A program made the position numbers and the translations under genes. A DNA stretch of 11,250 nt from Candidatus Faecivivens stercoravium (GTDB lineage Bacteria > Bacillota > Clostridia > Oscillospirales > Ruminococcaceae). Location: assembly GCA_018712425.1 (NCBI GenBank), contig DVHA01000224.1:1-11250 (forward strand), written 5' to 3'. The notes below the pieces were generated by a model. It saw only the letters and a list, made by a program, of their open reading frames with translations, did not search any database and had not been told where the DNA came from. Shown in pieces: positions 1 to 5,755 of this stretch. Position 1 is the stretch's first letter. The number at the start of each line of letters is the position of its first letter.

Positions 1-7
1 GGCGCAT
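1..7 (-). CDS. start of a minus-strand gene leaving the left edge (two codons visible)
   Basis: Only ATG-CGC and one further base are in the window, so no product can be named. The start is inferred from context: on the minus strand an AAGGAGG ribosome site (plus positions 16-22) lies 8 bases upstream of the ATG at 7-5. A well-formed promoter (73-101) points the same way. A second ATG at 15-13 touches the ribosome site and is too close to be used. Could be wrong if the window edge happens to cut random sequence, but the promoter, ribosome site and ATG together make a gene start likely. Confidence 0.4.
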
Positions 8-72
8 GACGCCATCCTCCTTCTCAGGGCAGCCGCAGCGGCGCGGATACCCCGTTACAATCCAATACATTT

Positions 73-101
73 ATTGTATCCTGCAAACCGGGATATGTCC
101 A
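73..101 (-). promoter_or_regulatory. SigA-type promoter for the left-edge gene
   Basis: Read on the minus strand this is TGGACA (101-96), a 17-base spacer, then TACAAT (78-73). Each hexamer is one mismatch from consensus. Transcription would start near 66 and give a leader of about 60 bases before the ATG at 7. Confidence 0.55.
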
Positions 102-174
102 GCGCAAAATTTGAAAAAACACGGAAATCTAATTACGCCGCATTTCCTTTAAAAGGTGCCGGGCGACCATGGAC

Positions 175-242
175 GTTCGAAGACCGGCCTCCCACGGCCG
201 GTCTCATGCGTGAGGAACGGGGCCTCCCACGTCGCGTCGAAC
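175..242. other. GC-rich multi-hairpin element, possible three-way junction
   Basis: GTTCGA at 175-180 pairs with TCGAAC at 237-242. Inside are a perfect 9-bp hairpin (181-189 with 196-204) and a second, bulged hairpin (209-215 with 223-231). The 11-base sequence GGCCTCCCACG occurs twice, at 186-196 and 221-231. The region is non-coding, between the left-edge promoter and the 3' end of the Nudix gene, and a transcript running past the Nudix stop would include it. No T-run follows the stems, so it does not look like a simple terminator. The function is unknown, and GC-rich DNA gives hairpins easily. Confidence 0.35.
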
Positions 243-276
243 AGCGGGTCCAGGGCCCTGCGGGTCCTGGCAGAGT

Positions 277-342
277 CCAGAGACAGAGTCTCTGGTCCAT
301 CAAAGTGAAACTTTGTCGCTGCCATAAGGGCAGCGAAACAAA
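277..342. other. tandem stem-loops downstream of the Nudix gene
   Basis: A perfect 8-bp stem (277-284 with 288-295, 3-base loop) is followed by a short CAAAG/CTTTG hairpin (301-315). Next is a longer stem in which TTTGT-CGCTGCC (312-323) pairs with GGCAGCG and ACAAA (329-342), interrupted by a 2-base bulge. The latter two overlap and would be alternatives. They lie 40-105 bases beyond the Nudix stop on that gene's transcript and may serve as a 3' end or processing structure. There is no canonical U-tract directly after any stem. Confidence 0.4.
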
Positions 343-382
343 CATTCATTGCTGAAAGGCATAAAAAAACACATGGCAGCGT

Positions 383-796
383 TCAGGGCATCTCCCGGAT
401 CAGCGGGCGGGCGCGGTTGACCAGCTGTTTGTCGTTGTCGTAGGAAAGGAAGGAGTGGGCCAGGCTCATCTCGACCCACTTGATCTGGGCGATCTCACTC
501 TCCTGGGGGATAAAGTCGTAGTTGCGGGCCCGGCCGAGGAAGTAGATGACGTCTTTTAACACGTCCCGCTTGGGGGAATAGGAGACAACCTCCCGGAAGC
601 CGGGGCAGAGGTCGATCTGGATATGGGTCTCTTCGTAAACCTCCCGAACGGCGGTCTCCTCCTCCGTCTCCCCCTTCTCGACATGGCCTTTGGGGAAGGA
701 CCAGTGTCCGCCGGCGGTGTGCTTGATCAGTAACAGTTCGGTGTTCCCATGGTAACGGCGGAAGACAACCGCCCCGCAGGATTTTTCGTATCCCAT
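383..796 (-). CDS. Nudix hydrolase, probably a bis(5'-nucleosyl)-tetraphosphatase
   Basis: This is a 137-residue single-domain Nudix protein, a normal length for the family. The Nudix box is plain: G37, E43, R51, E52, E55 and E56 fit GX5EX7REUXEEXGU and supply the Mg2+-binding glutamates. The glycine before the last position is His58 instead. The N-terminal SCGAVVF segment and the FPKGHVEKGE run before the box are typical of the bacterial diadenosine-tetraphosphate hydrolase branch, which splits Ap4A-type alarmones in the cytoplasm. That substrate is inferred from family resemblance only. The start at 796 has a GAAAGGA ribosome site (plus 807-813) about 10 bases upstream. It is transcribed divergently from the MATE gene, and no clear terminator follows the TGA; a T7 run at 369-363 lacks a convincing stem. 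Confidence 0.93.
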   Translation of the reverse strand: MGYEKSCGAVVFRRYHGNTELLLIKHTAGGHWSFPKGHVEKGETEEETAVREVYEETHIQIDLCPGFREVVSYSPKRDVLKDVIYFLGRARNYDFIPQESEIAQIKWVEMSLAHSFLSYDNDKQLVNRARPLIREMP

Positions 797-833
797 TGCT
801 CGCCCATCCTTTCATTTCCTGCTAATTATAATT

Positions 834-862
834 ATTATACCATACGCCTCTATTGCCTGCAA
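834..862 (-). promoter_or_regulatory. promoter of the Nudix gene
   Basis: On the minus strand: TTGCAG (862-857), 17-base spacer, TATAAT (839-834), with TGG just before the -10, so an extended -10 element. The weak -35 is offset by the perfect extended -10. The predicted start is near 827, about 30 bases before the ATG. Confidence 0.65.
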
Positions 863-898
863 GGGCAAATTGCCTATCAAGTACAGAAAGCCCTCCGG

Positions 899-927
899 TT
901 GACATTTTCCGCCATTTGTGGTATAAT
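899..927 (+). promoter_or_regulatory. consensus SigA promoter of the MATE gene
   Basis: TTGACA (899-904), exactly 17 bases, TATAAT (922-927), preceded by TG at 919-920 (extended -10). This matches consensus in both hexamers and predicts strong, activator-independent transcription starting near 934. It stands back to back with the Nudix promoter, with 36 bases between the two -35 boxes. Confidence 0.85.
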
Positions 928-963
928 ATAAAAACGTTGCAACTGCAACTATTTCGTTCGGAT

Positions 964-970
964 AAAGGGG
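964..970 (+). promoter_or_regulatory. ribosome site that fixes the MATE start
   Basis: AAAGGGG lies 8 bases before the ATG at 979. The same frame is open back to an ATG at 853, but that ATG is upstream of the promoter and cannot be on the transcript. Confidence 0.7.
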
Positions 971-978
971 ACTTTTAC

Positions 979-2379
979 ATGCCACAGGCTCATGCGCAGG
1001 CAGCCGCCGGGAAAAACGACTTTTCCAAAGGCGCCGTATGGAAAAACATCGTCTCGCTCGCCGTCCCGCTGACGGTGGCGCAGCTGGTGCAGCTCTGCTA
1101 CAACATCGTCGACCGGATCTACATCGGCCACCTGCCGGGGGCGTCCAGCCTGGCCCTGACCGGCCTTGGCCTCACCTTCCCGATCATCACGATCATCACC
1201 GCCTTTACCAACCTCTTCGGGGCCGGCGGCGCGCCGCTCTGCTCGATCGCCCGCGGGGAGGGGGACGAGCAAAAGGCCCAGAAGATCATGGGGAACTCCT
1301 TTTTCATGCTGGTGCTGGCCGGCGTCATCCTGACCGTCCTCTGCCTCGTTTTCCAGAAGCCGGTCCTCTACCTCTTCGGCGCGAGCGACGAGACCTACCC
1401 CTACGCCTCCGCCTACCTGACCATCTACCTGCTGGGGACCGTCTTCGTCATGATCGGCATCGGGATGAACAACTTCATCAACGCCCAGGGCTTCGGCCGC
1501 ACCGGCATGGTCACCGTCCTCGTCGGGGCGGGCATCAACATCATCCTCGACCCGGTCTTTATCTTCCTCTTTGACATGGGCGTCCAGGGGGCGGCGCTGG
1601 CCACCGTCATCTCCCAGCTTGTCTCGGCCCTTTGGGTCTTAAGGTTCCTCACCGGCAAAAAGGCCCTTTTCACCCTCAAACTTTCGGCAATGAAGCCCGA
1701 CTGGAAGCTGATCGGCCGGATCACCGGCCTCGGCCTTTCCGGCTTTACAATGTCGGTCACCAACGGCCTCACCCAGATTGCCTGCAACCGGATGCTGGGC
1801 CTCTACGGCGGCGACAGCTATATTGCCATCATGACCGTCCTCAATTCCGTCCGGGAGATCTTCATGCTCCCCTTAAACGGCATCACCAACGGCGCCCAGC
1901 CGGTCCTCGGCTTCAACTACGGCGCGAAGGAATACGGCCGCGTCCGGCAGGGGGTCCGCTTCACCACCACCATCACCATCACCTACACCGTCCTCGCCTG
2001 GGTCATGATCATGCTGATCCCCGGCGTCTTCATCCGGATGTTCTCCAGCGACCTTTCGCTGCTGGACGAAGGGGTCAGGGTGCTGAAGATCTTCTTCTTC
2101 GGCTTCTTCATGATGGCCTTCCAGGTCAGCGGCCAGGCGGTCTTCGTCGGCCTCGGCAAATCCCGCCAGGCGGTCTTTTTCTCGCTGCTCAGAAAGGTGT
2201 TCATCGTCGTGCCCCTGACCCTGCTGCTGCCGGGGATGTGGGGGCTTGGCGTCGACGGCGTCTTCCTCGCCGAGCCGATCTCCAACTTTGTCGGCGGGCT
2301 CGCCTGCTTCCTGACGATGTACTTCACCGTCTACCGGCGGATGAAGAAGGAGGAACTGCTGCATAAGGGACAGTCATAA
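979..2379 (+). CDS. MATE family multidrug/cation efflux transporter
   Basis: A 466-residue polytopic inner-membrane protein, standard length for a 12-helix MATE antiporter, which exports cationic drugs or metabolites in exchange for Na+ or H+. The first half carries the family pattern YNIVDRIYIG near residue 42 and an ILDPVFIF segment in the middle of the protein. The second half repeats the fold and has QPVLGFNYGA, a hallmark of the prokaryotic MepA/NorM/DinF-type proteins. Hydrophobic segments run from about residue 23 to 455, with a short hydrophilic N-terminus and a basic tail (RRMKKEE). The start at 979 is chosen because the consensus promoter (899-927) and ribosome site (964-970) sit directly upstream. 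It appears monocistronic: the next 450 bases are non-coding and the following gene is convergent. No regulator adjoins it and the substrate cannot be predicted. Confidence 0.95.
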   Translation: MPQAHAQAAAGKNDFSKGAVWKNIVSLAVPLTVAQLVQLCYNIVDRIYIGHLPGASSLALTGLGLTFPIITIITAFTNLFGAGGAPLCSIARGEGDEQKAQKIMGNSFFMLVLAGVILTVLCLVFQKPVLYLFGASDETYPYASAYLTIYLLGTVFVMIGIGMNNFINAQGFGRTGMVTVLVGAGINIILDPVFIFLFDMGVQGAALATVISQLVSALWVLRFLTGKKALFTLKLSAMKPDWKLIGRITGLGLSGFTMSVTNGLTQIACNRMLGLYGGDSYIAIMTVLNSVREIFMLPLNGITNGAQPVLGFNYGAKEYGRVRQGVRFTTTITITYTVLAWVMIMLIPGVFIRMFSSDLSLLDEGVRVLKIFFFGFFMMAFQVSGQAVFVGLGKSRQAVFFSLLRKVFIVVPLTLLLPGMWGLGVDGVFLAEPISNFVGGLACFLTMYFTVYRRMKKEELLHKGQS

Positions 2380-2381
2380 AA

Positions 2382-2411
2382 GACAGTGATAACGTCGGAA
2401 CCGGCGCTGTC
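2382..2411 (+). other. bulged hairpin just after the MATE stop
   Basis: GACAG (2382-2386) pairs with CTGTC (2407-2411), enclosing CGTCG (2393-2397) paired with CGGCG (2402-2406) around a GAAC loop. It begins 2 bases after the TAA. There is no T-run after it, so it is more likely a 3'-end stabilising stem than a terminator. Confidence 0.3.
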
Positions 2412-2454
2412 ACTAAAGTTACGAAGAAACGTGCGACGAAAAGAAGTTTAGGAT

Positions 2455-2476
2455 CGACCCCTTTTTAAAGGGGTCG
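2455..2476. other. perfect inverted repeat CGACCCCTTT/AAAGGGGTCG
   Basis: A 10-bp perfect inverted repeat with a 2-base centre (in practice a 9-bp stem with a 4-base loop). It opens a run of hairpins that fills the MATE-peptidase gap. No U-tract follows on either strand. A weak GGGC/GCCC hairpin follows at about 2491-2502. Confidence 0.5.
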
Positions 2477-2502
2477 CGGGAATGCAATGGGGCATGAGCC
2501 CA

Positions 2503-2527
2503 GGTGTCCGGATAAAATCCGGACACC
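2503..2527. other. 11-bp perfect stem-loop
   Basis: GGTGTCCGGAT (2503-2513), loop AAA, ATCCGGACACC (2517-2527). On the plus strand it is followed at once by the A-rich 5' arm of the three-way-junction element, so the two may form one structured transcript end. Confidence 0.55.
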
Positions 2528-2528
2528 C

Positions 2529-2594
2529 GAAAAAACGCTTGCCGGCCAGACGGCACGGCCGGCATTTCCCGCAAGCGGGAAACCACGTTTTTTC
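2529..2594. other. candidate three-way-junction element 1, may act as bidirectional terminator
   Basis: GAAAAAACG (2529-2537) is exactly complementary to CGTTTTTTC (2586-2594), giving a 9-bp outer stem. Inside are two separate perfect hairpins: TGCCGGCC (2540-2547) with GGCCGGCA (2557-2564), and TTTCCCGC (2565-2572) with GCGGGAAA (2575-2582). Because the outer arms are A6 and T6, each strand also reads as GC hairpin, a few bases, then T6. The element could therefore end transcription both from the MATE gene and from the opposite direction. The pairing is seen directly; function is inference. Confidence 0.5.
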
Positions 2595-2657
2595 ACAGGT
2601 TGAATCTCTATTCACCGTTCTAGCGTATCGCTTCCTTTCCTGAAAGGCAACAACCTC

Positions 2658-2724
2658 AGAAAATTGTGGTTTCGTGCTTTAGCACGAAATGCGGGCTATA
2701 CTCTTTGCCCGCAAACAATTTTCT
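2658..2724. other. candidate three-way-junction element 2
   Basis: AGAAAATTGT (2658-2667) pairs perfectly with ACAATTTTCT (2715-2724) as a 10-bp outer stem. It encloses two perfect hairpins: TTTCGTGC (2670-2677) with GCACGAAA (2682-2689), loop TTTA, and GCGGGC (2691-2696) with GCCCGC (2707-2712). The topology is the same as the element at 2529-2594, but the primary sequence is unrelated. It lies 34 bases beyond the peptidase terminator T-rich tract on the minus strand. No reading frame here looks genuine. Confidence 0.5.
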
Positions 2725-2759
2725 AAGGGCTGCGAAGCAGACCGGTGTGCAGCAGCACC

Positions 2760-2812
2760 AAAAAAATAATTCAAAACAAACACCTCCGTACCCACTCGGC
2801 ACGGAGGTGTTT
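2760..2812 (-). terminator. intrinsic terminator of the M3 peptidase gene
   Basis: A 12-bp perfect stem (2778-2789 with 2801-2812, core ACACCTCCGT/ACGGAGGTGT) with an 11-base loop starts 15 bases after the peptidase stop. On the minus strand it runs into a T-rich tract (plus 2777-2760), including T4 and T7 runs. Confidence 0.8.
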
Positions 2813-2827
2813 TCAGATCCATTTCGT

Positions 2828-4534
2828 TTATTGCGGTTTATGTTCCTCGAGGAAATCCAGCACGCCCTGGATCGACTTCGCGACATTGCCGGGGACGAAG
2901 GGGTTATCCAGCCCCGCGTAATCCAGCGTCGCAAAATACCCTCTGGTGCCGCCGCTGCGGCAGAGCTTGAGGTAGCCTTCCCAGGCGGCTTTCCGGTCCT
3001 TCTGCATCCGGGTGAAGAACTGGAAGGCGCAGGTCTGGGCCAGCGCGTAATCGACGTAGTAGAAGGGGTACATGAAGATGTGCTGCTTCTGCATCCAGAA
3101 ACCGCCCTCTTCGAGGAATGCCTCCCCGTCGTAGTCCCGCCAGGGCAGGTACTTCTGCTCCAGCTCCTTCCAGACCTTCCGGTAGTCCTTGCCGGTCATC
3201 TCGGGGTTCTCGAAGACCCGGTGCTGGAACTCGTCGACCGCGCACATATAAGGCATCGCCGCCAGCGAGTCGATCAGGTGGATCGAGCGGTAGTTGTCCG
3301 CCTCATCCTCAAAGAACAGCTCCATCCAGGGGAAGGTAAAGGTCTCCATCGACATCGAGTGGATCTCGTTGATCTCAGAGGTCGACCAGCAGCAGGCGTC
3401 GATCGGGATGCTTCGCGCCGCCAGGTACCCTTCAAAGGCGTGGCCCGCCTCATGGGTCAGGACATCGGTGTCGGCCGCCGTGCCGTTGAAGTTGGAGAAG
3501 ATAAAGACCGCCTTCTCCTTCATCAGCGAGGTGCAGTAGCCGCCCAGCCGCTTGCCGGGGCGGGTTTCGAGGTCGAACAGCTGGTGCTCGACCATGAAGT
3601 CGAAGAATTCCTTCGTCTCGGGGGAGAGCTCGGCGTACATCTTCTGGGCGGCGTTTACCATAAAGTCCCGGTCGCCGTGGGGGTTGGGGTTGCCGCCGGG
3701 GAGGCAGAGCATCTCGTCGTAGTAGTGCATCTTGTCGATGCCCAGACGCTCTGCCTGCTCCTTCCGCAGCTTGGCCACCGCCGGAGTGACCGTCTCGAGG
3801 ACCTGTTTGCGGAAGGCCGCCGCCTCTTCGGGGCCGTAGTCGGTGCGGCCGCGCTTTAAATAGGCGAAGGGGATAAAGCTGTCATACCCCATCTTTTTGG
3901 CCATCTTCACCCGGACCTGGACCATCCGGTAATAGACGTCGTCCAGCTGGTCGGCGACGCCGGCGTACAGCTTCGCCCATTCGTGGAAGGCCGCCTTCCG
4001 CTCCTCGCGGTCGGTGCTCTCCATATGTTTTAACAGCCCGTAGAAGTTGCAGGTCTCGCCCATAAACTCGACGGTGCAGGTGGCGGCGATCTTCGAGTAT
4101 TCGTCCACCAGCCCGGCTTCTTCAATCAGTTCTTCGGCAATCTCGGGGCTCTGGGTCTTCTGCCGGTTTTCCAGGATGACAAAGATCCGGTCGCCGTACT
4201 CTTTGGCGAATTCGTCCCGGAACCTGCTTTCGAGGAGCGCCGCGTTCCACGCCTTCTGGGCGGGGATCAGCCCCGGCATTTCGGTGTTGAACACCTTCCG
4301 TTCGGCCGAATAGAAGGGGTCGGTGGTATCCATATCCGAGCGGATCGAGCAGATGGTCTGCATCGTGCTCAGGTCCCGCGTCAGGTCCTGCTGCTGGAAG
4401 AAGACCTCCTTCATCTCTTCATACGAGGACGCTGCCTTCATCTTTTCGGTCAGGGCCTCCAGCGCTTTGCCGACCGCCTGGAAATCCGGGCGCTCATAGG
4501 GGAGTTCTGCAAAAGTTTTCATGGGGTGTTTCAT
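2828..4534 (-). CDS. M3 family zinc oligoendopeptidase
   Basis: A 568-residue soluble cytoplasmic metallopeptidase that trims short peptides. The zinc site is HEAGH at residues 361-365: H361 and H365 are ligands, E362 is the catalytic base, and the third ligand is probably E390 in EIHSMSME, 25 residues later as in other M3 enzymes. The C-terminal part (PFYYVDYALAQTCAFQF) is also typical. Length and the N-terminal LPYERPDF segment fit the clostridial M3 oligoendopeptidases distinct from classical PepF (TIGR02289-like), so I give no symbol. The start is uncertain. ATG 4534 abuts AGGAAGG, whereas ATG 4522 (residue 5, MKTFAELPYERP) is 12 bases from it and matches the usual family N-terminus. It has its own promoter (4578-4606) and terminator and looks monocistronic. 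There is no signal peptide. Confidence 0.95.
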   Translation of the reverse strand: MKHPMKTFAELPYERPDFQAVGKALEALTEKMKAASSYEEMKEVFFQQQDLTRDLSTMQTICSIRSDMDTTDPFYSAERKVFNTEMPGLIPAQKAWNAALLESRFRDEFAKEYGDRIFVILENRQKTQSPEIAEELIEEAGLVDEYSKIAATCTVEFMGETCNFYGLLKHMESTDREERKAAFHEWAKLYAGVADQLDDVYYRMVQVRVKMAKKMGYDSFIPFAYLKRGRTDYGPEEAAAFRKQVLETVTPAVAKLRKEQAERLGIDKMHYYDEMLCLPGGNPNPHGDRDFMVNAAQKMYAELSPETKEFFDFMVEHQLFDLETRPGKRLGGYCTSLMKEKAVFIFSNFNGTAADTDVLTHEAGHAFEGYLAARSIPIDACCWSTSEINEIHSMSMETFTFPWMELFFEDEADNYRSIHLIDSLAAMPYMCAVDEFQHRVFENPEMTGKDYRKVWKELEQKYLPWRDYDGEAFLEEGGFWMQKQHIFMYPFYYVDYALAQTCAFQFFTRMQKDRKAAWEGYLKLCRSGGTRGYFATLDYAGLDNPFVPGNVAKSIQGVLDFLEEHKPQ

Positions 4535-4577
4535 CCTTCCTGAAAGGTAATGCTGCGGCTGTTTCCCGCATGGCTTT

Positions 4578-4606
4578 ATTATAGCACAGTTTTAGCAATT
4601 TGTCAG
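4578..4606 (-). promoter_or_regulatory. SigA promoter of the M3 peptidase gene
   Basis: Minus strand: CTGACA (4606-4601), 17-base spacer, TATAAT (4583-4578), with TGC before the -10 (extended). The start near 4571 leaves a leader of about 37 bases. Confidence 0.8.
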
Positions 4607-4702
4607 CTAAAAGCAGAAAATTTTCCTTCCAAATTGCAGCCCTTCCCCATTCCCCCTGCAAATTGCCGCGCAGCCCGCCCCCGGCCTTGCGGGCAGAGGG
4701 AC

Positions 4703-4730
4703 AAAAAAGGCGCCGGACGGGCCGGCGCCT
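4703..4730 (-). terminator. intrinsic terminator of the MarR-EamA unit
   Basis: A 9-bp GC-rich stem (AGGCGCCGG 4708-4716 with CCGGCGCCT 4722-4730, 5-base loop) lies 28 bases after the EamA stop. On the minus strand it is followed directly by T6 (plus 4708-4703). There is no T-run on the plus side, so it is directional. Confidence 0.88.
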
Positions 4731-4758
4731 GGATATTTCCCGCGACCTTTGCCGGCGG

Positions 4759-5616
4759 TCACAGCAGCATGACCAGCGTGCCGGCGACGATCAACACGAG
4801 GCCGAAGGCGGACTTTTTCGTCAGCTTTTCGTGGAAGACGAGGTAGGAAAAGGCGACGGTAACCAGGATGCTCAGCTTGTCGATCGGGGCGACGATGCTG
4901 GCGGGGCCGTCCTGCAAGGCCCGGTAGTAACAGAGCCAGGAGGCGCCGGTGGCGATACCCGACAGGCAGATGAAAAGGAGTTCCCGCCGGGGGATCTGCC
5001 CCACCTCATGCCCCTTGCCGGTGACGCCGACCATCGCCCAGGCCATCACCAGGACCACCGCTGTCCGCAGGGCGGTGCCGAGGTTGGAGTCGACCCCTTC
5101 GATGCCGATTTTACCGAGGATGGAGGTCAGCGCCGCGAAAACCGCGGATCCGCAGGCGTAAAGGAACCAGCCTTTACCCCCGTTCCCGGACGAAACGTCC
5201 TTTTTCTCGATCATCAGGAAGGTCCCGGCGCCGACCAGGATAAACCCCGCCCCCATCGGCAGGGTGAAAGGCTCCCCCAGCAGCAGGAAGGCCAAGAGCA
5301 TCGTCAGGAGGATGCTGGATTTGTCGATCGGGACAACCTTGTTGATGTCCCCCAGCTGGAGCGCCTTAAAGTAGCAGAGCCAGGACGCCCCGGTCGCGAG
5401 GCCGGAGAGGGCGAGGAAAAGGACGGTCATCCCATCGAGGGAGGCAAGGCCGCCCTGGGCGCCGGTGATAAAGACCATCAGCCAGGCAAAGACAAGCACC
5501 ACCGCCGTCCGTACCGCCGTCGCGACGGTCGAATCGGTCTTCCGGATGCCGCATTTGGCGAGGACCGCCGTGACGCCGGCAAAAAACGCGGAACCAAACG
5601 CAAAGAGAATCCACAT
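4759..5616 (-). CDS. EamA/DMT-family membrane transporter with two near-identical repeats
   Basis: A 285-residue, roughly 10-helix inner-membrane protein of the drug/metabolite transporter superfamily; its substrate is unknown. It consists of two halves (about 1-136 and 149-285) offset by 148 residues and strikingly alike. RTAVVLVFAW at 36 recurs as RTAVVLVMAW at 184, GLATGASWLCY at 72 as GIATGASWLCY at 220, and PIDKSSIL at 96 as PIDKLSIL at 244. Each half resembles a complete single-unit EamA protein of about 140 residues (COG2510 type). The start at 5616 has an AAGGAAAGGAAG ribosome tract about 9 bases upstream. The gene follows the MarR gene on the same strand after 139 bases, with an AT-rich palindrome between them, so repression by that MarR protein is likely. 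It ends 28 bases before a strong terminator. Confidence 0.92.
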   Translation of the reverse strand: MWILFAFGSAFFAGVTAVLAKCGIRKTDSTVATAVRTAVVLVFAWLMVFITGAQGGLASLDGMTVLFLALSGLATGASWLCYFKALQLGDINKVVPIDKSSILLTMLLAFLLLGEPFTLPMGAGFILVGAGTFLMIEKKDVSSGNGGKGWFLYACGSAVFAALTSILGKIGIEGVDSNLGTALRTAVVLVMAWAMVGVTGKGHEVGQIPRRELLFICLSGIATGASWLCYYRALQDGPASIVAPIDKLSILVTVAFSYLVFHEKLTKKSAFGLVLIVAGTLVMLL

Positions 5617-5649
5617 AGGGATGCGCTTCCTTTCCTTTTGAGTGTATTT

Positions 5650-5666
5650 TTATATTAACAATATAA
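5650..5666. promoter_or_regulatory. AT-rich palindrome before the EamA gene, possible operator
   Basis: TTATATT-AAC-AATATAA is a perfect 7-base inverted repeat 34 bases upstream of the EamA ATG. On the minus strand it overlaps the only -10-like sequences in the gap (TTAATA or TAATAT, 18-19 bases after TTGGAG at 5682-5677). It differs from the GTTGA/TCAAC palindrome at the MarR promoter, so it may answer to another regulator or be simply promoter DNA. Confidence 0.35.
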
Positions 5667-5755
5667 GCTTTCCATACTCCAAACATAGTATTGTTACCAG
5701 AACCAGCACAGCCCATCTGTCCTTCATACGCAAACAGGACGCGCCGGGACAACCC

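Noticed and set aside
74..355. Short plus-strand frame of 93 codons in the left gap
   Set aside because: It translates a hairpin cluster, has no ribosome site and no recognisable similarity.
363..369. T7 run (minus strand) after the Nudix stop as an intrinsic terminator
   Set aside because: No stem of more than about 4 bp lies directly before it.
853..978. N-terminal extension of the MATE protein to ATG 853
   Set aside because: The consensus promoter at 899-927 lies inside this stretch, and the added residues are not MATE-like.
2597..2607. GGTTGAATCTC resembling a tRNA T-loop
   Set aside because: It lacks the conserved C of GGTTCRA, and no acceptor, D or anticodon arms fit around it.
2656..2934. 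92-codon minus-strand frame over the peptidase 3' end and the second junction element
   Set aside because: Overlaps the peptidase end, its terminator and a perfect inverted-repeat structure, with Cys/Phe-rich nonsense composition.
2666..3859. Long 397-codon plus-strand frame opposite the M3 peptidase
   Set aside because: It is antisense to an unmistakable HEXXH peptidase, rich in Val/Leu/Gly/Arg as expected for the mirror of a GC-rich gene, with no recognisable motif or ribosome site. It begins inside the three-way-junction element.
4600..5658. 352-codon plus-strand frame opposite EamA
   Set aside because: Charged low-complexity translation typical of an antisense frame; the minus strand encodes a clear transporter.
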